From contig JAEDLZ010000036.1 of NCBI GenBank assembly GCA_016303265.1, positions 1 through 12,056 of the forward strand: 12,056 nucleotides of DNA, read 5' to 3'. The translations under genes were made by a program, and so were the position numbers. The DNA comes from Clostridiales bacterium (lineage in GTDB: Bacteria > Bacillota > Clostridia > Monoglobales > Monoglobaceae). Of this stretch, positions 6,458-12,056 are shown in pieces (within the stretch, counting starts at the first letter, position 1; each line of letters opens with the position of its first letter). The notes below the pieces were generated by a model that searched no databases, was not told the origin of the DNA, and was given only the letters and a program-made list of their open reading frames with translations.

Positions 6458-7834
6458 TTGAAGATAAGGGATATTTTCGGCGAATATAGCTCTCTTGACG
6501 GGGAAATATTAACAGTCTGCGGATGGGTCAGAACCGTAAGAGCTTCGGGGTTTTTCGGATTTATTGAGCTTAACGACGGTTCGTATTTTAAAAATATTCA
6601 GGTTGTTTTCGAAAAAGAGAAGCTTGAAAATTTTGAAGCAGTTTCAAAGCTTGGCGTAGGCTCTGCCCTAAGAATAAGCGGCAGGCTGATTGTGACGCCC
6701 GGTGCTAAGCAGCCCTTTGAAATAAATGCGTCGGAAATTTCTGTCGAGGGCGAGAGTGAAAACAGCTACCCGCTCCAGAAAAAACGGCACTCCCTTGAGT
6801 ATCTTCGGACAATTCCGCATTTAAGAGCGAGAACGAACACTTTTTCGGCGGTGTTTAGGGTAAGGTCAATGCTCGCTTACGCAATCCACAAATTTTTTAA
6901 CGAGCGTGGCTTTGTCTATGTTCATACGCCCGTTATAACGGGAAGTGACTGCGAGGGCGCGGGAGAGATGTTCCGTGTTACCACGCTGAATCCGGCAGAG
7001 CTTGCCAAAAGCGGCAGCGTGGATTTTTCAAAGGACTTTTTTAAAAGGGAAACCTCCCTCACCGTAAGCGGACAGCTTGAGGGCGAAACTTATGCAATGG
7101 CTTTTGGCGATATTTACACCTTCGGACCGACCTTCCGGGCGGAAAATTCCAATACAACCCGCCATGCGGCGGAGTTCTGGATGGTTGAGCCTGAAATTGC
7201 CTTTGCCGACCTTAATAGTGATATGTGCCTGGCGGAGGATATGCTGAAGTATATAATTTCGTATGCGTTGGAAAATGCAAAGCCGGAAATGGAGTTTTTC
7301 AATAGTTTTATTGATAAGGGGCTGCTTGCAAGGCTTAACAATATATTGGAAAATGATTTTGGCAGAGTAAGCTACACGGAGGCTGTAGAATTGCTTAAGG
7401 CAAGCGGCAGGGAATTTAAATATCCCGTGTATTGGGGTGCGGACCTTCAGACAGAGCATGAGCGCTTTCTGACTGAGGAAATATTTAAAAAGCCCGTATT
7501 CGTAATTGATTATCCGAAGGAAATCAAGGCGTTTTATATGCGGCAGAATGATGACGGAAAAACTGTTGCCGCAATGGATTGCCTGGTTCCCGGCATAGGT
7601 GAAATAATCGGCGGAAGCCAGCGCGAGGAGCGGCTTGATGTACTCCTTGCAAGAATGAAGGAGCTGGGACTTTCCGAGAATGAATATAAGAATTATATTG
7701 ATTTGCGCCGCTACGGCACGGCAAAGCACGCAGGCTTCGGCCTGGGCTTTGAGAGGGCGGTTATGTATATTACGGGCATGGAAAATATCCGTGATGTTAT
7801 TCCGTATCCGAGAACGGCAGGAAATCTTTATTAA
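6458..7834 (+). CDS. asnS: asparaginyl-tRNA synthetase
   Basis: A class II aminoacyl-tRNA synthetase of 458 aa that charges tRNA-Asn with asparagine. The N-terminal OB-fold anticodon-binding domain (~1-110) contains VCGWVRTVRASGFFGFIELN and DGSYFKNIQVVF, typical of AsnRS rather than AspRS. The catalytic core has motif 2 around F222-GPTFRAENSNTTRHAAEF (R227, E229). Motif 3 is G426-F-G-L-G-F-E-R433 followed by MYITGMENIRDVIPYPRT. The AsnRS-type insertion containing LTVSGQLEGE precedes motif 2. TTG 6458 is taken as start because AGGGG (6445-6449) lies 8 bases upstream and the protein then begins MKIRDIFGEY. An upstream in-frame ATG (6392) lies deep inside the GNAT gene. Only one base separates it from the GNAT stop, so translational coupling is likely. 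It is unusual in sharing an operon with arginine genes, and no T-box leader is seen. Confidence 0.94.
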   Translation: MKIRDIFGEYSSLDGEILTVCGWVRTVRASGFFGFIELNDGSYFKNIQVVFEKEKLENFEAVSKLGVGSALRISGRLIVTPGAKQPFEINASEISVEGESENSYPLQKKRHSLEYLRTIPHLRARTNTFSAVFRVRSMLAYAIHKFFNERGFVYVHTPVITGSDCEGAGEMFRVTTLNPAELAKSGSVDFSKDFFKRETSLTVSGQLEGETYAMAFGDIYTFGPTFRAENSNTTRHAAEFWMVEPEIAFADLNSDMCLAEDMLKYIISYALENAKPEMEFFNSFIDKGLLARLNNILENDFGRVSYTEAVELLKASGREFKYPVYWGADLQTEHERFLTEEIFKKPVFVIDYPKEIKAFYMRQNDDGKTVAAMDCLVPGIGEIIGGSQREERLDVLLARMKELGLSENEYKNYIDLRRYGTAKHAGFGLGFERAVMYITGMENIRDVIPYPRTAGNLY

Positions 7835-7890
7835 CGGAGCGATAGTGCGGTTTAGCATAGTATCGGCTTGACCGGCCGTGCGGAAGGGGA

Positions 7891-7948
7891 GGTCTTATCC
7901 GCCCGCAGATAAGACCCGAGGAATTTTTAGTTACCGTTTGCGGGCGGA
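7891..7948 (+). promoter_or_regulatory. competing hairpins / possible pseudoknot before the TPR gene
   Basis: Hairpin A has a perfect 9-bp stem, GGTCTTATC (7891-7899) with GATAAGACC (7908-7916), and an 8-base loop CGCCCGCA. TTTTT follows at 7924-7928, so it may be a weak terminator for the arg/asnS operon. The loop plus two stem bases (TCCGCCCGCA, 7898-7907) is also perfectly complementary to TGCGGGCGGA (7939-7948). That second segment overlaps the ribosome site GGAAAGG (7946-7952) of the next gene. The RNA can therefore form either hairpin A or a hairpin B that hides the ribosome site, or a compact H-type pseudoknot using both. It matches no riboswitch class I recognise. Confidence 0.55.
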
Positions 7949-7962
7949 AAGGCTGTGAGGTT

Positions 7963-8724
7963 GTGAAAATTATAGGTATTGTTGTTTTGATTGTATGTTT
8001 GATTCTGGTCTGGCGGAAGCGGGGGTCCATTCTTGTGTGGATTGCCGGAATTTATAATGTAAAGGGCGAAACGGGAAGGGCGCTTAAGCTTTACCGCAGC
8101 GCAGACAAAATGGGAGGAATGAATTATAAAGCCAGGATAAATTACGGCTACTTTCTCCTGAAAAACGGCTATATAAATGACGCAAGAATTGAATTTAACA
8201 AGCTTTCCATGGAAAAAAAATTAAAGGATTCGCAAAAACAGCAGATAAAATCCCTGCAAGCCCTTGTTGTGTGGAAAGAGGGCAGACTTGACGAGGCAAT
8301 AGAAATGCTTGAGGAGGTTACGAAAACCTATGTGACCTCAATGACATATCAGAGCCTGGGGCTTCTCTATATTTTAAAACGGGATAAGAAGAAGGCGATG
8401 GAGTACTGCCTTGAGGCGTATGAGTATAACTCGGACGACAATGTTATAATGGACAATCTGGCAGAGGCGTACGCTCTTTGCGGAGATACGGAAAAGGCAA
8501 TGGAAACCTATGAGGAACTGCTGAGCCGCAATCCGCATTTCCCCGATGCTTATTACGGCTACGGAATTTTGCTCATGCAAAACGGCAGACGCAAGGAGGG
8601 CATTGAATATATCGGTCAGTCCCTTAACAAGAAATTCAGCTTTCTTTCGGCTCTTCCGAGAGAAAGAGTTGAAAGCATATATCTGGCAAACCGCGATACT
8701 GCGGACAAAACTGAGGGTGAATAA
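7963..8724 (+). CDS. membrane-anchored tetratricopeptide repeat protein
   Basis: A 253-aa protein with an N-terminal hydrophobic segment (~2-17, IIGIVVLIVCLILVW) followed by RKRG, suggesting a single-pass anchor, and then TPR helices to the end. Recognisable repeats lie around 28-53, 58-90, 95-125, 128-160, 163-195 (NLAEAYALCGDTEKAMETYEELLSRNP) and 197-227 (AYYGYGILLMQNGRRKEGIEY). TPRs are protein-protein scaffolds; no catalytic domain is present and the partner is unknown. The GTG start is supported by GGAAAGG (7946-7952) 10 bases upstream; a GAGG immediately before the start is too close to act. A regulatory structure overlaps this ribosome site. No separate promoter is evident, so expression may be read-through from asnS. 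The stop codon lies within a 14-bp AT palindrome (8720-8733) next to the following promoter's binding sites. Confidence 0.82.
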   Translation: MKIIGIVVLIVCLILVWRKRGSILVWIAGIYNVKGETGRALKLYRSADKMGGMNYKARINYGYFLLKNGYINDARIEFNKLSMEKKLKDSQKQQIKSLQALVVWKEGRLDEAIEMLEEVTKTYVTSMTYQSLGLLYILKRDKKKAMEYCLEAYEYNSDDNVIMDNLAEAYALCGDTEKAMETYEELLSRNPHFPDAYYGYGILLMQNGRRKEGIEYIGQSLNKKFSFLSALPRERVESIYLANRDTADKTEGE

Positions 8725-8732
8725 ATATTTAT

Positions 8733-8766
8733 TGTAAATGTAATGTGTCTGTAATATTTGTGTAAC
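8733..8766 (+). promoter_or_regulatory. TGTAAH repeat array, WalR-like (or Pho-box-like) binding site
   Basis: TGTAAT (8739-8744), TGTAAT (8750-8755) and TGTAAC (8761-8766) repeat at an exact 11-bp period with 5-base gaps. A further TGTAAA (8733-8738) abuts the first. The WalR (YycF) consensus of Firmicutes is TGTWAH-N5-TGTWAH, which these fit without mismatch. The same array also reads CTGTAAT-N4-GTGTAAC, close to the enterobacterial Pho box of 7-bp repeats spaced by 4. The last repeat ends 10 bases before the -10 hexamer, as in activator-dependent OmpR/PhoB-class promoters. Which response regulator binds cannot be settled from sequence; the YycH/YycI-like genes downstream favour WalR. Confidence 0.62.
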
Positions 8767-8773
8767 ATATGTG

Positions 8774-8782
8774 TGGTATACT
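8774..8782 (+). promoter_or_regulatory. extended -10 of the small secreted protein promoter
   Basis: TGG-TATACT, with TATACT at 8777-8782; predicted transcription start near 8789. At 17 bases upstream (8754-8759) there is only ATATTT, a poor -35, so an activator at the adjacent TGTAAH array is probably needed. The block GGTATACTGAATAC (8775-8788) nearly repeats GGTATACTGTATAC (177-190) of the SLH gene promoter. Confidence 0.7.
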
Positions 8783-8845
8783 GAATACAGTAAAAGAGAA
8801 ACTGCGCTCTTTCAGAGTTACTATATGGTTTTGAGGAGGAGTATT

Positions 8846-9334
8846 ATGAAAAAAATTATTCTTTCTTTTATAATGCTTATTTCTGTTTTAAGTGTGCTAT
8901 GTATAACGGCTTTTGCCGCTCCCGATACGGTTGCCCCCGATACTGTAGGAAATGCAAGCGGTCTTGTTACGGTGACAAATCCCAACGGAAGCAGCGATAT
9001 GTCTTTTGATAATTCCTATGTCATTTCGGGCTACGGTGAGGTAGGGACTCTTGTGACGATTTATACATATAATCCGGCAACGGGGCTTTATGAGAAACTT
9101 TACAAGACGGTTACGACGGTTAGCGAAGCGGGGGTGTATGAAACTGCACAGCAGGCGGTTTCCTGTACAATCGGTGATTCGACGCTGTTTTTGAACACCG
9201 TTAACTTAAACTCGGGCTCAAACAGTTTTATGCTTTACGCCGAGAAGGACGGTCTTGTCCAGATTTTTAAATTCTTCGTTATAAAGCATAATTACAATGT
9301 AATAGATGTTATCAGGTCTTGGGGCGTGTCATAA
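8846..9334 (+). CDS. small secreted protein with an Ig-like fold pattern
   Basis: A 162-aa protein beginning MKKIILSFIMLISVLSVLC, a clear signal peptide with likely cleavage after TAFA (about residue 26). The mature part is a single ~130-residue beta-rich domain. It has the pattern SGYGEVGTLVTIYTYNP ... YKTVTTVSEAGVYE ... LNSGSNSFMLYAEKDG, resembling bacterial Ig-like modules. No enzymatic motif, membrane anchor or sorting signal is visible, so it is probably released or loosely wall-bound. ATG 8846 has an excellent ribosome site GAGGAGGA (8833-8840). An earlier in-frame GTG at 8771 lies inside the promoter and cannot be used. Its own promoter (8733-8782) and strong terminator (9352-9378) make it a single-gene unit. 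I do not recognise a named family; a cell-envelope stress or wall-related role is inferred only from the promoter and neighbours. Confidence 0.8.
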   Translation: MKKIILSFIMLISVLSVLCITAFAAPDTVAPDTVGNASGLVTVTNPNGSSDMSFDNSYVISGYGEVGTLVTIYTYNPATGLYEKLYKTVTTVSEAGVYETAQQAVSCTIGDSTLFLNTVNLNSGSNSFMLYAEKDGLVQIFKFFVIKHNYNVIDVIRSWGVS

Positions 9335-9351
9335 AACACAAAGAAAATATT

Positions 9352-9378
9352 GGGCGACTTTTGGGTCGTCCTTTTTTT
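9352..9378 (+). terminator. Rho-independent terminator of the small secreted protein gene
   Basis: A 7-bp stem, GGGCGAC (9352-9358) with GTCGTCC (9365-9371, one G-T wobble), and a 6-base loop, followed at once by seven T (9372-9378). It begins 17 bases after the stop codon. This separates the gene from the yycH-like gene downstream. Confidence 0.9.
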
Positions 9379-9442
9379 AAAGAATTTGCCGCAGGCTTTG
9401 CGCGCGGCAAAAGGAACACCGCTGCCTTAAAATGCTTCGGTG

Positions 9443-9590
9443 CGGCAGAGTAAATCGCAAGGCAAAAGAGCGTAAAGCGGCAGAGAATGTCACAAGGCAA
9501 AAGAACGTAAAGCGGCAGGGAAAAGTAAAAATCACAAGGCACAAGGCGCAGGGCGAAAGAGCGTAACGAGGCAAAGCAAATCGCAGGGGG
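9443..9590 (+). repeat. imperfect 35-bp tandem repeat before the yycH-like gene
   Basis: Two clear copies begin at 9455 and 9490 (35-bp period, 30 of 35 bases identical; core AAGGCAAAAGARCGTAAAGC). A partial copy lies upstream (GCGGCAGAGTAAA, 9442-9454). Diverged material follows: TCACAAGGC at 9532, then a copy-like stretch 9546-9580 with GAAAGAGCGTAACGAGGC. The strand is purine-rich. With the terminator before it, this fills the 289-base space ahead of the yycH-like gene, and I see no confident promoter in it. Confidence 0.7.
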
Positions 9591-9623
9591 AAAAGTCCAT
9601 ACTGCCGCAAAGGAGGGTTAGGC

Positions 9624-11096
9624 GTGAAAAAATTTAATGAGCTGTTTTCTGACAGAGGCCGTATCTTGAATTTTATAAAAAGTTTGGCTATTTTCGTTCT
9701 TATTATAATAACGGCGCTTATGCTTGTTGATGTTTTTCGCACGCAGAATATACAGCGGGGCAACATAACTGCCGTATCCGGCGGGACCACTGTGGAGGAA
9801 ATTTTTCAAAACCCATCCGATATTGACGATGAAAATATTTCCAAAGCCTTCTGGGACTATACAAGCCCTGCTTATATCGTTGTAAATAAAGAAGGGAACC
9901 GCGATATTTTATATTCGGGAACGGCGGATTATGCCTATATATGTGAGCCGGCGATGAATATTATAAAGGGTATGTACGGCGAGGTTACTGCGCAGGAGGT
10001 TCTGGCAGATACGGAAATATGGAAAAATATGCTCTCTGTAAATTCCATTCTGATGCACTTCCCGGCAGATGTTGACCCTGAATTTCAGATGCAGTTTTTG
10101 GGAATAAGCCAGAGTGCTGTAACACAGAATATAGAGAGGTTTTCGGATGTTTTAATTGTTACCGGAATGCCGAATCAGGAAAATGCCGTTATATACATAA
10201 AGAAATCCAAACAGGAGGACATAGTCAAGCTTGAAACAAAGCTTCCGATTAACGAGCTCAACAGAGGGATAAATTCTCTTGAAAGCATAAAGGATAAAAA
10301 TTATGCCTTCGGATATGAGCTTAAGCTGGACAGCTATTCCGGCAATTCAACCATGCTGAGCTCTATGCTGACAATTCCCCTTGTGAATATTGATACAACA
10401 GTGATTTCTGCGAAGGTTCCGGAGAATTTTTCGCAGAAGCTCCTTGAAGTGGGGCAAAATGAGCTTTCGGGCAATGTTCTCGGAATTTTCGGCTGTGACC
10501 CCGATACGGTCAGAAGCTATACAGACAAGGAAAATTCCCGTATTCTCATAGGTCAGAAGCGAAGGATAGCGTTAAGCTCCGACGGTATAATCCGTTTTGA
10601 GGCAGACAGTGCGGAAAACGGAATAGATATAACCGGAGGAACGGTTCAAACGGCGTCTAATTCCCTTTATGTAGCAATTTCCGGGACGGTTAAGACGATA
10701 CTTGGAATGTTTGAAATAACCGGAACAGATATAAAGAATGCCGATTATGAAATAAAGCTTACCGAAATGTCCTGCTCAGACGATTTGCAAAGTGAGATAA
10801 GGCTCAGTTTTGATTATTATATAAACGGACTGGTTATGGAATATTTGGACGACCCTGATTCTCACGCAATAGAGGCGGTTATTTCCGGCGGGCGGCTTGT
10901 CTTATTTAAAATGGAGCTGAAAAATTTCACCAAGACGGGGGAAACCGTTTCAAACGAACAGATGATTACGGCAATTGACAAATATTGCAGCAATCACCAA
11001 ACTTCGGGCAAGGTGCTTTATATAAGCGACTGCTATCTTTATTACGGTTACACCAAAAATGATGAGAAAATGCGGACTGCATGGGCGGTTCGGTAA
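9624..11096 (+). CDS. YycH-like membrane-anchored regulatory protein
   Basis: A 490-aa protein with a short cytoplasmic N-terminus, one transmembrane helix (~17-38, FIKSLAIFVLIIITALMLVDVF) and a large extracytoplasmic part, the YycH (WalH) topology. B. subtilis YycH is about 455 aa. Early ectodomain features (YIVVNKEGNRDILYSG, then WKNMLSVNSILMHFPADVDP) agree with the YycH pattern of a predicted peptide ligand plus a pressure on a substrate-like beta domain, but similarity is weak by eye. The stronger argument is the next gene, a clear YycI-like protein, since YycH and YycI act as a pair on the sensor kinase WalK in Firmicutes. GTG 9624 is chosen for its site AAAGGAGGG (9609-9617), 6 bases upstream. 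No walR or walK lies beside it in the window, and no separate promoter is evident. Confidence 0.7.
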   Translation: MKKFNELFSDRGRILNFIKSLAIFVLIIITALMLVDVFRTQNIQRGNITAVSGGTTVEEIFQNPSDIDDENISKAFWDYTSPAYIVVNKEGNRDILYSGTADYAYICEPAMNIIKGMYGEVTAQEVLADTEIWKNMLSVNSILMHFPADVDPEFQMQFLGISQSAVTQNIERFSDVLIVTGMPNQENAVIYIKKSKQEDIVKLETKLPINELNRGINSLESIKDKNYAFGYELKLDSYSGNSTMLSSMLTIPLVNIDTTVISAKVPENFSQKLLEVGQNELSGNVLGIFGCDPDTVRSYTDKENSRILIGQKRRIALSSDGIIRFEADSAENGIDITGGTVQTASNSLYVAISGTVKTILGMFEITGTDIKNADYEIKLTEMSCSDDLQSEIRLSFDYYINGLVMEYLDDPDSHAIEAVISGGRLVLFKMELKNFTKTGETVSNEQMITAIDKYCSNHQTSGKVLYISDCYLYYGYTKNDEKMRTAWAVR

Positions 11097-11108
11097 GGAG
11101 GAGCAGAT

Positions 11109-11936
11109 ATGGACTGGCGCAGATTCAAGACGATTATAATTGTTGTGCTTATCCTTATAAATGTTTTCCTGGGTGCTTATCTCATCCGCGGCAGGATAAA
11201 GGAGAACGACGAGGCAAAGACAACACGGCAGAATGTTATTTCCATCCTCGAAAAAAATAATATCGAAATGAGCTATTACAGCTTTCCCAAGAGCCGTGAA
11301 AGCTATTCGGCTTGCTATATTTCAAGATTTCTGGAAAGCGACACCGAATTTATAGAGAATATTATCGGCGCGGCAGAGGTGAGCGGCGACGGTTTCCTCT
11401 CCGGGGAATACGGAACTCTTGAAATCGAGAACGAGGTATTTCGTTTCAAATTGAGCAGGGCGGATAAAACGGAGCTGAGCGAGAACGGCGTTATCGAAAA
11501 ATGCCGCAAATTTATGCAAAGCAACGGAATTTATTCCGAATTGTATGAGGCCGATGCGGTAAAAATCGAAAATGACGAGGCAACGGTCAGGTTTTGGCTC
11601 AAATATGACGGCTGTAAATTTTTCGACAGCTATATTATCTTCAATGTGACCCAAAACGGAATAGAGGAAATCATCGGGGAAAATATGGTTAGAAATAAAA
11701 ACATAAGCAGCTATAAATCTGATATTATGTCCGTTGAAAGTATTATAGTTTCTGTTGCGGACGATAAGAAAGCGAATTCGCCGGTTAAGGTTGAAAGCGT
11801 AGTATTTGAATATTATATGGGAAAGAGCGAAGGGGTATATAAAAGTGTTCTTGCAATTCCTGTATGGGTAATCCGGTTCAGCGACGGTGATACGCTTGTG
11901 TATGATGCCCGAAACGGTACCCTTATCGAAGAATGA
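11109..11936 (+). CDS. yycI: YycI-like (WalI) regulatory protein
   Basis: A 275-aa protein; B. subtilis YycI is about 280 aa. The N-terminus MDWRRFKTIIIVVLILINVF is highly typical of YycI: the MDW start, a basic-Lys-Thr turn, then a transmembrane helix (~7-26). The rest is extracytoplasmic, ending in AIPVWVIRFSDGDTLVYDAR, the conserved C-terminal 'P-V-W' beta segment of the family. In B. subtilis YycI forms a membrane complex with YycH and restrains the WalK kinase, which controls wall autolysins through WalR. The ribosome site AAGGAGGA (11095-11102) overlaps the yycH-like stop, with a 12-base gap to ATG, so the two are co-translated. What lies downstream (often yycJ and an HtrA protease in other species) is outside the window. 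Confidence 0.8.
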   Translation: MDWRRFKTIIIVVLILINVFLGAYLIRGRIKENDEAKTTRQNVISILEKNNIEMSYYSFPKSRESYSACYISRFLESDTEFIENIIGAAEVSGDGFLSGEYGTLEIENEVFRFKLSRADKTELSENGVIEKCRKFMQSNGIYSELYEADAVKIENDEATVRFWLKYDGCKFFDSYIIFNVTQNGIEEIIGENMVRNKNISSYKSDIMSVESIIVSVADDKKANSPVKVESVVFEYYMGKSEGVYKSVLAIPVWVIRFSDGDTLVYDARNGTLIEE

Positions 11937-12001
11937 GAACTTGCGCGGATTGGGAGGCGAGGTCTAAATCTAAGCCGGAATTTAACATTAGCCTGTTTGT
12001 T

Positions 12002-12031
12002 GGAGCTGTCGCAAAATGCGGCAGCTCCTTT
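12002..12031 (+). terminator. hairpin downstream of yycI, possible terminator
   Basis: An 11-bp stem, GGAGCTGTCGC (12002-12012) with GCGGCAGCTCC (12018-12028, one G-T wobble), closes the 5-base loop AAAAT and is followed by only TTT then G-rich sequence. The weak T tract lowers confidence in termination. The arm GCGGCAGCTCC resembles GCCGCAGCCCC of the inverted repeat at 3642-3659, so the hairpin may belong to the same repeat family. The preceding 65 bases after yycI show nothing else. Confidence 0.55.
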
Positions 12032-12056
12032 GGGGTGGACGCAAAATAGTGCTGAC

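Noticed and set aside
7028..7858. 276-codon minus-strand open frame opposite asnS
   Set aside because: Antisense shadow of asnS, with cysteine- and arginine-rich composition typical of shadow frames.
7868..7896. Promoter for the TPR gene starting from TTGACC
   Set aside because: At 17 bases downstream the sequence is GGTCTT, with no -10 likeness, and shifting the spacer does not help.
9377..9790. Minus-strand open frame with a repetitive protein over the 35-bp repeats
   Set aside because: The repetitive sequence simply reflects the tandem DNA repeat, and the frame runs into the yycH-like gene on the opposite strand. No ribosome site.

Overview
The window looks like chromosomal DNA from a Gram-positive, low-to-moderate-GC Firmicute of the Clostridia. 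The signs are Shine-Dalgarno sites of the AGGAGG type, classical TTGACA/TATAAT promoters, an S-layer-homology-type secreted protein, a clostridial-type FAD protein, and YycH/YycI-like proteins, which are known from WalRK (YycFG) signalling in Firmicutes. TGA is used as a normal stop. Five of the ten genes appear to use TTG or GTG starts. No phage genes, transposases, CRISPR arrays or rRNA are visible.

Layout. (1) 1-52: the 5' part of a tRNA-Ser(UGA) on the minus strand, cut by the window edge, with its own consensus promoter. (2) 156-3375: a plus-strand transcription unit starting at an extended -10 promoter, with a secreted SLH-like protein, a hemolysin III/TrhA-family membrane protein and a COG2509-type FAD-dependent oxidoreductase. 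(3) 3376-3831: a gene-free spacer with an imperfect stem region, an 18-bp perfect inverted-repeat pair enclosing a strong hairpin, and the promoter of the next operon. (4) 3832-7834: a tightly packed operon of argD, argF, a GNAT acetyltransferase and asnS. It joins two arginine biosynthesis steps to asparaginyl-tRNA synthesis. (5) 7835-8724: a structured leader with two competing hairpins or a pseudoknot, then a membrane-anchored TPR protein. (6) 8733-9378: a short secreted protein with its own promoter and terminator. The promoter carries three TGTAAH repeats at an 11-bp period, placed as in response-regulator-activated promoters. (7) 9443-9590: an imperfect 35-bp tandem repeat. (8) 9624-11936: a yycH-like/yycI-like pair, followed by a hairpin at 12002-12028.

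The most interesting point is the juxtaposition in (6)-(8). The repeat array fits the published WalR consensus TGTWAH-N5-TGTWAH, and also resembles a PhoB/PhoP box. It sits in front of a small uncharacterised exported protein, and directly downstream lie relatives of the membrane regulators YycH and YycI, without walR or walK beside them in this window. One reading is a detached cell-envelope stress module in which the WalRK pathway controls a small exported protein next to its own accessory regulators. This is inference from motif and context. The regulator has not been identified from sequence here.
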